The notes: generated by a model not told the origin, from the letters alone. Positions 1 to 12,248 are shown, counted from the first letter of the stretch. The stretch: 64,000 nucleotides of DNA from Polytrichum commune (GCA_950295325.1 OX485807.1:25699666-25763665), one strand, 5' to 3'. Program-made: numbers and translations.

Positions 1-972
1 AACGATGACCATTGGTTGAAAACTGTAGCGCTACAATGCTTTGGAGAAGTTATGCTAAGATTAGAACGGGAATGAATAGTGCGACTCTTAAGAATATTGA
101 TATAGCCACTTACACATCAATCTTGAACTTGTAGACCATAAGTACCACGGACAATTTCATTATGTACATCAAGTCCTTATGTAAGCAACGCAAGGATATA
201 TCAAATAGAGTACAACTGCTCAAAACCGAAAACTACACTAAATATGATATTATGGTACTTTATGGTAACTTTTCGGATGACACTAGTTACGAAAAAGTGA
301 ACAAATGTTGTCATGGATGATGGATGAGTTCATCCATGGGCCAAAACCCTACTTTCTATTGTCAGCAACTATTGTAATGGTTGGAAAAGCACTTGGTAAG
401 TGACAGGCGTTGCAACATGGTAAATCTATAATCCCCCAATTTTTTACAAGGAATGACAACTAATGTTGGGTTGAAATTTAGTATTGGTGACACTACACCA
501 CCGTTTACAATTAGTATTGAGCGAGACAATTAGAATTGGCAACACTAAATAGCATATTTAGTGTACAAAACGTACTATGTATCTATGGAGAAAATAGAAT
601 GCAACGAGTGCCAAAGAAGTTACCATAGAAGTATCGTTGTGGGCCAATGAAAGCATTAAGATCTACTCACTTTAGCCAATCTGTACTCTACCAATCAAAG
701 GCCATGGGTATCAAAATTTTAGTATTCACACATTTAGATTGCACTCAAATAAAGAAGAAGTACAACTATCACCCAGTTGTAGTACTTAATAGAATAAGGA
801 TGTACCTCGACGTTTGTCATCCGGGTCATGTTGTAATTTGGCAGTTATAACATAACGTGCATTTCCCCAAGTTATGGCAACCGTGTCCAAATGCCAAGCC
901 GTATCAAGTGTCCTAGATTTAAGCTCCCTCTCTATTAATTGACGGTCTTCAATCCTAACGGGAAGAGAATAA
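1..972. other. gene-free repeat-rich stretch
   Basis: I see no convincing gene here. The longest open frame (647-850, 67 residues) has no recognisable domain. The only structure I can support is the dispersed repeat at about 365-560, which is listed separately. Confidence 0.5.
365..560 (-). repeat. dispersed repeat family R1, copy 1
   Basis: Read on the minus strand this matches about 22140-22345 and 24385-24600. Shared pieces are 'TAGTGTCACCAA', 'CTCAATACTAA', 'ACATT..TTGTCATTCC.TGTAAA' and 'ATGTTGCAA'. The three copies differ by many substitutions, so this is an old family. I found no coding capacity or clear terminal repeats. Confidence 0.6.
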
Positions 973-1934
973 GGCCCACTTCACACACGAGCCAAGAGCC
1001 GTGACCGTGAAATTGTGAGAGCCCAAAAGAAAGTGTCCAAAGGCCGTCCCGACACACCTCGAACATCATGTAGTGTGGTCAAGGGCCCTCAAGTGTAGTG
1101 CGAGGTCATATGTGATCACGCCCTCCACCGAATTCGATTCCAATGAATTTCTATTCATGCGGGGTCCTCGCACATGATAAAATAGACTAAATCAACGATT
1201 GTGAGCATTCGGAGTGCCATGGTCTCCTGGTTTATATGTTAGGGCCACTTCACACACAAGACTGAGAGCCCGTGACCATTACACTCCAAGCACTCTCATT
1301 GGTGGAAAGGACGGAGCCGGTCCAAATTTGCTTCACACTATGGTTGAGGGACTAACGGAGTATGTGAATGCAAGATGGATGTAAAGTCTACATGGATTCC
1401 TACATGGCACCGAATGGATCATGTTTCACGGTCACTTGGACTATTTTCAAAAGCCACCTCTTGGAGGTAGACCTAACACAAAAGCGGGAGACCGTGGCAC
1501 TCCTAACGTTCACAACCGTTGGTATATTCTATTTTATCATGTGTGAGGACCCGCATGAATAAATATAGCATTTGGTTGAGGGCCCGGTCACATATGACTT
1601 CACACTACACTTGAGGGTCCGTGACCACACTACGTGATTTTGGAGGTGTGTTGGGACGGCCTTTGGACGCTTTCTTTTGGGCTGTCACAATCTCATGGTC
1701 ACGGCCCTTGGCTCGTGTGTGAAGTGGCCCTTAGGCTTACCTCCAAGAGACCATGAAACATAATCCATTTGATGCCATGTAAGAATCCATGTAGACTTTA
1801 CATCCATCTTGCGGTCACTTACTCCATTGGTCCCTCGAGTGTAGTGTGAAGCGAACTTGGACCGACTCTGCCTTTTGCACCAATGAGAGTGCTTGAAGTG
1901 CAATGGTCACGGGCCCTCGTGTGTGAAGTGGCCC
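973..1934 (+). mobile_element. PIF/Harbinger-like MITE (outer, interrupted copy)
   Basis: The outer element starts GGCCCACTTCACACACGAG and ends with the inverted complement CTCGTGTGTGAAGTGGCCC. It is flanked on both sides by TAA (970-972 and 1935-1937), a 3-bp target-site duplication of the TWA type used by PIF/Harbinger elements. It is split by the inverted copy at 1242-1730. Without the insert it would be about 470 bp. A full-length relative lies at 23857-24355 and a decayed one near 26535-26834. The element is non-coding and would need a transposase in trans. Confidence 0.8.
1242..1730 (-). mobile_element. same MITE family inserted in inverted orientation
   Basis: This is a 489-bp full-length copy in minus orientation inside the outer MITE. 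It begins GGGCCACTTCACACAC and ends GTGTGTGAAGTGGCCC. TTA is duplicated at 1239-1241 and 1731-1733. Its reverse complement aligns along its whole length with 23857-24355. Because the host is a relative in the opposite orientation, the locus now forms a long hairpin-capable inverted repeat. Confidence 0.8.
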
Positions 1935-1987
1935 TAATTATGATTGTTGTGGGTTAATGTATGAGAACATGTACGATTGGGCAATAA

Positions 1988-2238
1988 GGAGAGAGGGGAT
2001 TATAGAATGCGACTGTACCTCTCATCCATCCAACATAAAAACTTGATGCCATATAGGCTTGTTGTCGATTCATCTTAAATGGCATGGAGTACATGAACTC
2101 GGGGTTTTTCAAAGTTGATTATGGTGTCAAATCAACCCCCCCCCCCAAAAAAAGCAACCTATGGGCTACATACTATTTCAAGGATTTTATATTGGATGAA
2201 TGAGAGGGTATGCTCGTATACGATAATTCCTCTCTCCC
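1988..2238. mobile_element. MITE with ~48-bp imperfect terminal inverted repeats
   Basis: The left end (GAGAGAGG..ATTAT...CTCTCATCCATCCAA) is the imperfect inverse of the right end (TTGGATGAATGAGAGG...ATAATTCCTCTCTC). A relative lies at 27645-27903, sharing 'CTCATCCATCCAACATAAAAACTTGA' style blocks and 'ATGGTGTCAAATCAA'. A poly-C run at about 2139-2150 lies inside. The family is not identified. Confidence 0.65.
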
Positions 2239-3276
2239 CCAATTGGCTGTGTGTATTTGTGACAAAAAAATTGGCAAGTTTTTGACGTTTGACATGCAAA
2301 AACTTGCGTCCCCAAAAAATGCCCGTAAATTGACATACACATTTTAAAGTTTGACATGTAGTGTATTTTGTGAGAAGAAATAGGATCACACGTTGATTGA
2401 TGCATTAGAAATTGAAATGATATGTACTTGGAGATGAGAAATTGAAATTAGGAGTTGAGGTGACATTCAAAGAAAAATGTAGATGTCGATTGACAATTCA
2501 TTTTTGTTTTCTAAATACGCCACTTGACACTTTAAATTTGAAGTTGAACATCAAATGAAATTTGTCAAACATACACACTGCCGATTGGTATCAAGAAGTA
2601 CATTGGAGCGACTAGAGCTATACATCCACTTCTTTGAGTTGGGTCCCCACCAACATTACCCAAGGTGAAAACGCATTCAATTATATTATAGCATGGATGT
2701 CATGGATAATTTGACTGTGGACTTAGCATCAAAGGCCCCAAACCAATCTAGAATGATTTACTAATTAAGAAAAGGTTAAGCACGAAGATGTGGGGGTTAG
2801 GGTTTTACTATATCCCTTTAATTGGGTAGTGTTGGTGGGGAACTAGTTTGAATAAGTGGGTGTACGTCAAGCCCTAGCATATTAGAGTTATCCTTAAAAT
2901 GTCACGAATGTGTTGAAACACAAGAAGACATTTTGAGTTTCATATGCAATTATATTATTGTCTCTTTTGTGTTAGGATTCATAAATAAACACACATGGTC
3001 AAATAGTCTTAACTCCTTTTCTCAGTCCCATCGGAGTCTAGTCCCGAGTTTGGTCGTTTCCCCTTTGGGACATGTAAATTGAGCTTGGAAAATCTCTTGG
3101 GGTCCGGGGAGGGAGCTTATACAAGGTTGGTGGGCCTAGCTATCTATTTCCAAGATATTGTTGGAACTAGAGCGTTTCCTACTTGACATGCCCAAGATAA
3201 GAAGCATATGCGATGGTTGCTTTGTCTCTTTTGGAGGATAACTTTATTATTATGATGTAGAGATTGATATCCAACA

Positions 3277-3422
3277 ATCGTCATCTTATTGAAATATATT
3301 CTTATACATGACTCAACATTGAGGTCAATAGCATATTGATACACGTGTAATCGCCATCATATTGAAGCATATTCTTATACATGACGTAACATTTGGGTCA
3401 ATAGCATATTGATACACGTGTG
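3277..3422. repeat. 73-bp tandem duplication
   Basis: Two adjacent copies (3277-3349 and 3350-3422) share 'ATTCTTATACATGAC' and 'GTCAATAGCATATTGATACA', with scattered substitutions. They are non-coding. Confidence 0.8.
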
Positions 3423-3506
3423 ATTTGGCCTCAATATTGGCGTTGATGCATTAGATTAGGATTTGTTGCAAAGGAAAAATTGTTAGCGACCTTCAAAGGA
3501 TCACAT

Positions 3507-3648
3507 AACATTACTAAGTAACATGTGGTCATCATGTGGGCCTGGAGGATATAACCATGGGTTGCATGAACCATGCACAAGGAGACTCAAATTCAGACCG
3601 AGCTCCTAGCATCCCATGGTTATGTTCATAATTTCTTAGTAATGTTAT
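3507..3648. repeat. hairpin-like inverted repeat
   Basis: ATAACATTACTAAG (3507-3520) is the perfect inverse of CTTAGTAATGTTAT (3635-3648). An inner pair, ATAACCATGGG and CCCATGGTTAT, nests inside. It looks like a short foldback element; I saw no clear target-site duplication. Confidence 0.65.
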
Positions 3649-4530
3649 GCACATCCATGATGTTAAACTTTGAATAAATAAATCGGACCCAATTTTTAAT
3701 TTTCAAGAACTTCACCTCATACACCAAACTCTCCCTATTTGATTGGCTAAAATCATAAATACTTGTAGTTAAAAGAAGCTCCAAATATTACATTTTTTTG
3801 TATAAAGGTTGAATAGTTGAAATATGTTTCCTTCTTTTCTCTTCTTTTTGTCATCAAGCTTTTGAAGAGATAGACAAATTCAACATTTCACAATGTAGGA
3901 CAAGAGTACCTAAACAACCGTGAAGCTCTAGCCTACAAGCACGGCCAAGGGTTAAAATAGGCGTGCCTAACTCAACTGCTTATCTCAATCAAACACTTGA
4001 ACACTATATTCGTTAAATTGAGACTTTCTATAGTCTCAAATTAATATATGGATCAAACAACATTCCGTGTTCCGAAACTATATTGCGAACAATCTCAAAT
4101 ATATTATATGTTCTAATATCCCAAATCTATTATGTGTGGACATAAGCACATATGGTAGAGCACTCAACACCAACTTCATCAACAAAAACACTTTGGGTAG
4201 AGCACTCCAAACTAGTTTCACCCAAGAAACATATAAAATGATTTCTATTATTAGCATGGTCAATAAAATATAGACATTGCAACATACAAAGTGCATGCAA
4301 TAAATGCATTTTTCTTCAATGGAAAATTTAGTCCCAAAATTAATAAAAAAATGAACTTCACAATTGTATTGAAATATAGTAAATGGATATTCATCCAACC
4401 CCAAACAATATAGCATTCGCAAGTTCTACCCAAACTTTGCCCCAAGTTTGAGGAGCACACATATGAGTAATATATATTCGTCGAATTACTGTTTACACTA
4501 TAATCATGCTAACACAATCCTACCAACTTC

Positions 4531-7500
4531 TCATTCAACGTGGGTTGCTTCTTCTACGATCCGAGCAAGGTTGTCTTTTGCAAAAGTTATGTACTTTTGA
4601 GGGATGGACACTGATCCACTATGATTTTTCCGTGGTTTCCATGCTATGAATATGGAATCTGTATCTACCCAAGATGGACCGTGCTCAGAATCCACCTTCC
4701 ACCGAAAGTGTTGGTTTGTATCCCAGCCTGTATAATGCCGAACAACATCTTCATTCCGTGCTGTCGGTCGGTAGTACTCTACTTGTATTTGTCGAAAATG
4801 AGGGCTGGAAGTTACAAAATTTGGATTGGACAAAGCTCTTGCCACCCATACTGGCTTTGCATATGTCTCATCTCCAGGACGCAAAATGAGCATATAACCT
4901 TCATGACAATCCACTGCAATGCGGAAAGATGGTGGCGGACGACTACTAGCAGGCCCCACGTAATGGTCGTCCACATCAAACTCCTCTCGAACCTCTCCAT
5001 TTCCCAAAAGACTAGCCTCCGAAGCTTGTACATTGACACGTGTTTGTGGCCAAAACCCATGCCTTAAAGTAAGGGGTGTATCTTGATGAAGGTTTGCCAA
5101 AGCGCCACGAACACGTGTCCAATATTGTATCCAACTTCCGTAACGAAGCCAACACGATCCACCAACATCCGCTACCCTCAAACTCTCCCAATATTGTATG
5201 AAGCCTGATATGCCTTTACAAATGTCCTCCAAATTCTTCATGGGTATTGGTTTGCAAGGCTTAGGCTCTCCGTCAGGCAACATCATCCTTCCCTCCCCAT
5301 CAACACGCCATACAAGGAGACCCTCCGGCGGGCTCCAGTCTTGTGATATGCACAACAACTTGTATTGCATGGCGGGGACACCATCGTCACGCACGTAGAA
5401 CCAAAATTGTTGTGCCTTCGTATGTCCGATCAATCGGTGAGCTCCGCTTCGAATATACGGTTCTATAAATGCCTTGAAGTCGGGAACCTCCTCGATCATA
5501 TGGGGGATGACGGGAATGTTCTCCAAATCCATGTACGACTTCATCAACAATGGGATTGTTGGAAAATCCTCCTCGCGCAACTTCATGCTCCAACGCCCAA
5601 AAGATGCATCGATATCGTCGTGCGTGTGGCCTACCAATAGAAAGGACACAAAAACCTCCTTGAAAATGCCTTTCGCAACCAACAACGACCAATATGCAAA
5701 AACATATCTACTTTTATTGTCCTTCGCACAATTGTCCAATTGGACACGCAGAGTTGGGGGCAAATTCTTGGCTATCACATCTTCACTTGGTGGCTCCGGC
5801 AAGGAGTGCACGCATACATCTCTTCCATCCAAGACCGCTTCATATAGAGGTGTTGATCCCGAGTTTTCAAATAACAATCTTGATGAATAGGACGGCGGTT
5901 TCTCCAAATCACGTAAAAACTTTGCAAATGACCCTATCATGTGGTTTGAATCCGCCGGATACAAATCAAGAGCATAATGAGCATACTTGACATCACCGTG
6001 TCCATGTGCAATCATCCCTGCAAAGCCAACCCAATGGTTTAATATTCAACTATAACACCAAAAAATTCACATTGTGTACATCTATGGCCCCAAGTACAAA
6101 CCTAAAAGCACAAATTTGTGTTTAGGTAATGCAATGCAATTGTTATCGAAATCACATGTAACCGATACATGAAGCTTAAAAAGGCCGTCCGTGGCTTTTA
6201 TTCGATTTGCAAAACATGGTGAGGCTGTTTTGGCATGGTCCATTTTGTCATGGATGATTGTAAGGACCTCCAAAGGCCTAGAGATGGACAAAGCTCTATT
6301 TGTGTAGTAATCATTACGGTGTGCCTCTTGCATGTTCACATGCTTGAAATAGTTCATTTGATGTGCGGCATAGGACTCTGTCCCCATCGTGTGTGCATCT
6401 CGCAGGCGTTTCAACTTTTCGCATTTGGAACAACGGGCAAATTTGTCGCCTCGTCTTTTTGTGATGTATTCGCTAAAGTGAGATTTTTTTATTGCACTCA
6501 GTTTCGACAATGAAATAGGGTCCAACCCAGCCTTCTCGCCAACTGCGTTTACGTCCAACAATATGTCTTTCCATTTCGTGCCTGTAGGAAGAACCTTCTC
6601 CACAACCTTTTCACCGGTTAAGAGTGTGCGTGTTTTGTGCGGCATTGCATCGGCAAGGGGGTCAATGATGGTTGCCAGAGTGGCTGTTGCTTGTCTCGTT
6701 GCTTCCCTTGGTTTCTTTAAGCCCGTATTCCCATGGTGACGGGACCGGCGTCCTTCCTTGGCATACGCGGCTTGTCTATAAAATTCCGCTTTCGACACAC
6801 CGTGAATGGTGTACCATGCCGTACAACACACGTCTATGCTCTCAAGGTGATGACCTTTCGACCCGCTCCGTTCATATGTATCGCCCTATGGACATCAAGC
6901 TTTTTGGTGGATCTTAGACGGAAATCTCCAAGCCACATTTCCTCGCGGATGGCCTTCAATTTATCCCTTGGGAACAATTGGCAACAACGATGTACACAAC
7001 AATCCTTTGTGGCAACTTCTCTAATAGACTCCTCACAGAGCAACCTTTGACGTTTACACTCATTTGCAGACGGAGTAGGACGTACCAATGTATCGTACTT
7101 CCGTAGGCCTTTGCGTGGCCGAATGTTTGCTTGGAGCTCCTGTTGGATTTGGATGTGTCGTCGCTCATGCTCATGCAAATTAACCTCATCAATTGTCACA
7201 TTCCTCAACGGCCACCTTCGCAACGAGAACCTATGAGTTGGATTAACTTCGGAATGTACGAGTGATTCCAATATAACAACTCCAACGTCCTCGGTACCAA
7301 GGGGATTTTCATCAATGCAATCTTGTGGATGTGTGTTACGACAAATACCCTCCGCCACAGCAATTCCACTGTCATTAACAAGTACCACATCCAAATTCAC
7401 CCATGAAGCTCGTGAAAGCCTAGCACATTCCACAGTGGGGCAAGAAGGGGCAGATGGCGAAGGACTCCCCAAATGACCTTCACCTGCACTGTCACCAAAA

Positions 7501-7619
7501 CTATCCTCCCCGACAATGTCTAGGTCATCCCCAGACGAAGAATGGGAGTTGCCCATGTCTTCAGAGAAGGCATCCCCTCTTCCACCAGCTCCCTCCATTT
7601 CGTCTACACACATGCACAT
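4531..7619 (-). CDS. DUF7869-like protein, frameshifted
   Basis: Function is unknown; I infer a transposon-derived, RNase H-like fold. On the minus strand three blocks follow each other: 7619-6834 (261 residues, acidic N-terminus), about 6840-6156, and 6017-4531. The last carries QLDNCAKDNKSRYVFAYW and LLVGHTHDDIDASFGRWS, the hallmarks I associate with DUF7869. Blocks 2 and 3 join through a clean 138-bp intron (6018-6155; donor T|GTGATT, acceptor TTTGCAG|GG) that keeps frame into MIAHGHGD. Between blocks 1 and 2 the frame slips: block 1 runs GRKVITLRA-stop, while SIDVCCTAWYTIHGVSK continues one base out of phase at about 6838-6842. No intron can bridge this, so it is a 1-nt loss or an assembly error. 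The intact product would be about 1,000 residues. The palindrome array at 7786-8470 lies just upstream. Confidence 0.72.
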
Positions 7620-7785
7620 GAAACCTCAACAAACATGCACTCCATGTAAGGGTTCAAAAGAATCAAATATCGAAAAATGCAAGACATCATGATAAATGGG
7701 GACACCGAAGATAAAGACATTTGCAACACAACTACAATGTGAACTCCCAATACTTTGCGCAAGTTCCAAAAAACATTTTGGGAGG

Positions 7786-8470
7786 GGGTTTGGGTCGACC
7801 GACCCAAACCTTCTCATGGTCAACCTCCAGCCGGCCAAGATGGGGTTGGGGTTTGGGTCGGTCGACCCAAACATTGTATGTCAAGGGGTCGAGGGGTTTT
7901 GGTCAAGCCCGCCCACACTGGTCGAGGGGTTTGGGTCGACCGACCCAAACCTGATCACGGTCAGGCTGAACCCACCCACACTCGTGGAGGGGTTTGGGTC
8001 GACCGACCCAAACCTGGTAAGGGTCAGGTTGAAACCCTCCCACACTAGTGGAGGGGTTTCGGTCGACCGACCCAAACCTGGTAAGGGTCAGGCTGAGACC
8101 CGCCCACACTAGTGGAGGGGTTTCGGTCGACCGACCCAAACCTGGTAAGGGTCAGGCTGAGACCCGCCCACACTAGTGGAGGGGTTTCGGTCGACCGACC
8201 CAAACCTGGTTTAGGGTTTAGGGTTAAACCCACCCACACTAGTGGATGGGTTTCGGTCGACCGACCCAAACCTGGTTAAGGGTCAGGCTGAAACCCTCCC
8301 ACACGAGTGGAGGGGTTTCGGTCGACCGACCCAAACCTGTGTAAGGGTCAGGCTGAAACCCTCCCACACGAGTGGAGGGGTTTCGGTCGACCGACCCAAA
8401 CCTGTATAAGGGTCAGGCTGAAACCCACCCACACTAGCGGAGGGGTTTGGGTCGACCGACCCAAACCTGA
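7786..8470. repeat. palindrome array A (11 copies, ~64-bp period)
   Basis: Eleven copies of the 20-bp palindrome TTTGGGTCG-NN-CGACCCAAA are spaced about 62-65 bp apart. The centre is AC or GT. Several copies carry TTTCGGTCG in the left arm. Most units also share 'GGTAAGGGTCAGGCTGA' and 'CCCACACTAGTGGAGGGG'. The array lies about 170 bp upstream of the first ATG of the minus-strand DUF7869-like gene, in its presumed promoter. Every reading frame through it gives repetitive peptides that are by-products of the palindrome. Confidence 0.92.
8211..8227 (+). repeat. telomere-like motif
   Basis: This holds about two TTTAGGG units (plant telomere repeat) inside one unit of palindrome array A, replacing the usual 'GGTAAGGGTCAGG' segment. 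Confidence 0.6.
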
Positions 8471-8489
8471 TAAGAGTCACACTAAAACC

Positions 8490-11160
8490 CTCAAAATCCG
8501 GCGGATAATGCGGCAGATAATCCGAAATCCCACATGATTTTGAGCTCATTGCAAAGTTTCCGGTGGGCTTCCATGCTGTGGATAGGCGCTCATGAACTTG
8601 CATGCTGTGGATAAGTGCTAATGAACGGCAGCATGCACGAACCTTGAAGTATAGCTCCGACTAAGAGTTCTCTCTACGAATTCAAGAGTGGGAGAAGAGT
8701 AAAAAAAGACAGAGTTTTGGGGGTGCGTCCCTTTATACTATCCACCTCCGTTTCTCCGACTTCCTCATTGGATGCCTTTCCCGCCTTGTTCTCCTGCAGA
8801 GGTTTTTTCAAACCTCCTGACATAATTCCCCGTTTTCTGTTTATAGTAGAAAATGCGCATCTATCAATGCCCCTCTCATACCCCAGCCGTCATATGACTT
8901 AGTCTATGATATTTAATCTATTTTTTTTTGTCTTGTGTGGATATGACATACGCCGTTGGGAGGAAGGTGGCGGCCACATTAATTTTTTCAAGTATCATCA
9001 AGGTATATTTTAACCAATATGTAGACCCAAACACAACTCCATTCAATGCTTTCAAGTGTAAACCTATTTAGGTGGGGTTTGGGCCATTTGGAGGCTGCAA
9101 TTATGAGAGAGTTTCTAAGGCTTGAGGCCATTGTCATGATGAATAGAATTATTTATTTGTCTCCCCTAAACCCTAAACCCTAGAACCTTGCTCTATTATC
9201 TCGCATGCAAGAGTGGCAATGACGAACGTATGTGGACGTTGTTAAGGGGATACTAACTACCAATGTCCCTTTTTAGTTCAATATTTTAATGTTACTTGAA
9301 TCCATCCTCAAGTTCACTTCAAGTTTACTAATGTGTGAAAGCAAAACATCGAAGATTGGACCCTAAACCCTTATAACATCCACAACATGAAATACGCATT
9401 GACTAAATACAAAACCAATTAGGATATCATGTTTAAACGTCCCATATAACATATTAACATGATCAAGATTGTATTTACTATGACCTTCCGATTAGACTCT
9501 TCTTCATATTATGCAAACAATATCTGTTATATCTTCCTCCATTATCTAATACACGTGGAGAGAACAATGAATAACAACATGATGTTGTGCTTCTCCGATT
9601 TACTTTTACATCACATTCCATATATTAAATACATCATGAACGATGGTTTATTAGCGACTAATATGTGATTCCCTAAAGTGAGCGAAACATCCAAAGTTGG
9701 ACCCCTAGCCCCTATTAACATCCACAATATTTCATGTTATTTGAATAAACACAAGACCAATCAATATATCGCGTTTAAATGTCTCCAATAAACACAATAT
9801 CGTCTTCACTATAACCTTCCTATAAGACTCTTCTCACGAGTAAGACAATGTTATACATTGACATTGGATAGATTAATATGTTATAACCCTATCCCCTAAA
9901 CCCTAAACACCAAAATTTAGTAGTGGTTCACTGATGCCCCCATATACAAACAACATCTATTTTAAACGTTCTTATTAAGTGTATCAAATACTAACTATCA
10001 TATTGAGTGTAATTATCATATTCATTGTAGTGACACTACAACACTTTCATTGACTAGATAAAACTAAATTGGATATATAGAGTTTGATACACTAAATATG
10101 AATGCATACACTAATTACCAATATCCCTATGACAATATGTAAGGTTATATCTAAGGGGTTTTATTCTACTTGGAGTCAAACATTGTGGTATAATTCAAAC
10201 AATATATTGACAAAAGAGGTGCCAATATTATAAAACCTCATATACTAAAAGTCACTAAATATAATAGTTAATGCAATTATTTAGACCCTCACACGAGGAC
10301 TTATATTTTGAAAACAAGGAATTGATGCCATGACAAAGTTGAATATTTTGGCCAACTTTCAATTTGCGCTAATCAAAAGAACATATGTTGTTTGTAATGT
10401 GTGCACACAACATTGCTCCATCCTCAAGCATGCAAGTGTGACATTAACCTACGTATATGGAAGTCATTAATAGAACCATAAATCACAAATGACATTTGTG
10501 AGTTCATTCTTTCGTGAATTAGGATGTTATGATGACAATATACATTTGTATTGAGAACTACAAGCACCAAGGCCCTGTCATTTGACGTGTGTGCCATTCA
10601 TTTATGGTTTGTGGTGTTTAGGGTTTAGGGTTTAGGCATCATCGAACAAAAAACTGAATGTTTAAATGGCTTCATATGATATGTGAAGTCCATGGGGTTG
10701 AAGTAGATACATTTGTTATCATTTTGTTTCTCCCATGTACTTCAAATTTGAGCTTCTAAGTACATATGTTAATGTTCACTGTAATGCTACTTGTTAGGGT
10801 ATCCATTGTAGTCTAGAGCTTTGTCCTCTACCAACAACCATCATAGAAATTAGAATACATAACCCAATACCCTTAACCATGTGAACGGTTACCATATTTA
10901 TATTATTGCACCGTGTAATTGCCTTTGAAGATTGCAATATAATTATGAATTACTCCTCTTAGATTTTGTAACACTCTCATATGATTCCATACGACTACAT
11001 TATTGAAATACCAAAACAAATAATGGCTACGATGTTATCAATTATCAATTCCAATGGGCGATCATTCAATTCAACACCATTAAAATCAGAGTTGGTGATG
11101 GTGTAAATATTGTGCAACACCTTAGTCTATGTAGTTTTTTGAATGTTTTTGAATTGCCGG
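8490..11160. other. AT-rich intergenic stretch
   Basis: I found no gene. It contains short telomere-like CCCTAAA/TTTAGGG clusters (about 9166-9182, 9888-9906, 10612-10637). It also holds a diverged duplication: about 9345-9560 resembles 9686-9870, sharing 'ACATCCACAA', 'GTTTAAA.GTC' and 'CCTTCC.ATTAGACTCTTCT'-like blocks. Composition changes sharply to GC-rich at about 11165. Confidence 0.5.
10612..10637 (+). repeat. interstitial telomere-type repeat
   Basis: Three consecutive TTTAGGG-like units. Such short tracts are common in plant promoters (telo-boxes) and internal chromosome sites, so they do not imply a chromosome end. Confidence 0.7.
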
Positions 11161-11164
11161 TAAT

Positions 11165-11470
11165 GAATACCGGGTTAGAATGCCGGGGCCGGGCGGCCAA
11201 GAGAGGCGCCGACCCTCCTATGTCCCGCCCCTAGAGGCAAGGACAATGCCGAAGGCAATGTCCATAGGGTGCCATGTGTCAACACCAGAAGCCGCGCGGG
11301 CAACCACCTCCACCAAGGAGGTTTGGACACCTGGCAGGGTTTTGGCCCGCGAGGCTTCTGGGCCGTTGATGGGCCCGAGAAATCGCATGGCCAGGATTGT
11401 CTGAAGGGGAACCCCTTCGGCTCTCCCCTTCTCTCCCCTCCTCTTTCTCTCTTTCTCTCTTTCTCGCTTT
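11165..11470 (+). promoter_or_regulatory. GC-rich promoter region with CT-rich patch
   Basis: A sharp GC-rich block is followed by a long CT tract (about 11425-11475), resembling the pyrimidine patch near plant transcription starts. It precedes the 5' leader of the plus-strand locus at 12.9-21.2 kb. The open frames on both strands here are low-complexity and unlikely to be real proteins. The transcription start itself is not determined. Confidence 0.45.
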
Positions 11471-11950
11471 CCTCTCCCTCCGCGCGAAGCGCCGCCGCTT
11501 TCCATAGCGACGTGCCAAGCGATTGTGAGTTTGTCTTTTCGCATAGCTTCTTGCGCTCATTGGGTATTGCTTGGACGCGCCGCTTCCCGCGAAGCGCCGC
11601 TTTCCTCTTTGTCTTTCTCTTCACTTCTTCCTTTGCATTCTTCTTCTCCTCTCTAGTCCTTCGAGTCCTCTTCTAGGATTATAGGCTTATTCTCTCTTCC
11701 TGGTTCAGCGTGCACGCATTGAGTGAGTCCGGAGCGCTTTAGTTGAGTGTCATTCATTTCTTATTGTAGAGTGGATGCAGTGAGTGACATCAGAGTTTTG
11801 TTGTTGTTGTGGAGTGATTTCAGGTTGTTATTAGTAGTGATCAGAAGGCTTGCAAGAATCAGGGTGTTTGTGAGAGGGTTTCAGAGTGCTTGTGAGATTC
11901 ATAGTGATTTTTAGGTGTTTCTGAGTGTTGATTTTTAGTGATATCACAGA

Positions 11951-12050
11951 GTTTCTGGATTCTGGATCTAAGAATCAGCTTGTAAGAGCAGCTTACAAGA
12001 GTTTATGGATTCTGGTTATAAGAATCAGCTTGTAAGAGCAGCTTACAAGA
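11951..12050 (+). repeat. 50-bp direct repeat with a hairpin, in presumed 5' UTR
   Basis: Two adjacent 50-bp copies (11951-12000 and 12001-12050) differ at only a few positions. Each contains CTTGTAAG-AGCAG-CTTACAAG, a perfect 8-bp stem with a 5-nt loop (11979-11999 and 12029-12049). They end just before a good splice donor (CAAG|GTATAT, GT at 12065). They would therefore lie in the leader exon and could form two identical RNA hairpins. Confidence 0.75.
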
Positions 12051-12248
12051 GTTTCAAACACAAGGTATATCATTTCACTCTACACAATTTGCTTCATTTC
12101 CTTTACGATCATGTTTCATATACAATGCATTGTATATGATGTTTAAACATTAAACATGCCTCTGGAAACTAAGTAGTTTCGGGAGGGGACCCAAACCCCA
12201 ATTTAAAATGTAACGAAACATTTAAAATCAGCTTGAAAATTGATTAAA

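Larger units (their letters stand above)
2240..4530. other. intergenic, short repeats only
   Basis: The stretch is AT-rich with no gene I can support. The 114-residue minus frame at 4078-4422 is leucine/isoleucine-rich but has no start context, splice pattern or known motif. It holds the tandem repeat at 3277-3422 and the inverted repeat at 3507-3648, listed separately. Confidence 0.5.

Noticed and set aside
4621-5067. 148-residue plus-strand frame
   Set aside because: Antisense shadow of the DUF7869-like coding exon.
7626-8603. Several open frames of 60-140 residues on both strands with FGSVDPNP / VGRPKP repeats
   Set aside because: They are translations of palindrome array A in different frames, have no codon-use or start support, and occur on both strands at once.
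8211-10637. Chromosome-end telomere
   Set aside because: Only two to three TTTAGGG-like units at each place, surrounded by unrelated sequence.
11175-11676. Overlapping frames of up to 149 residues in the GC-rich block
   Set aside because: Arg/Ser/Pro low-complexity translations of a CT-rich promoter or leader with frames open on both strands; no domain.
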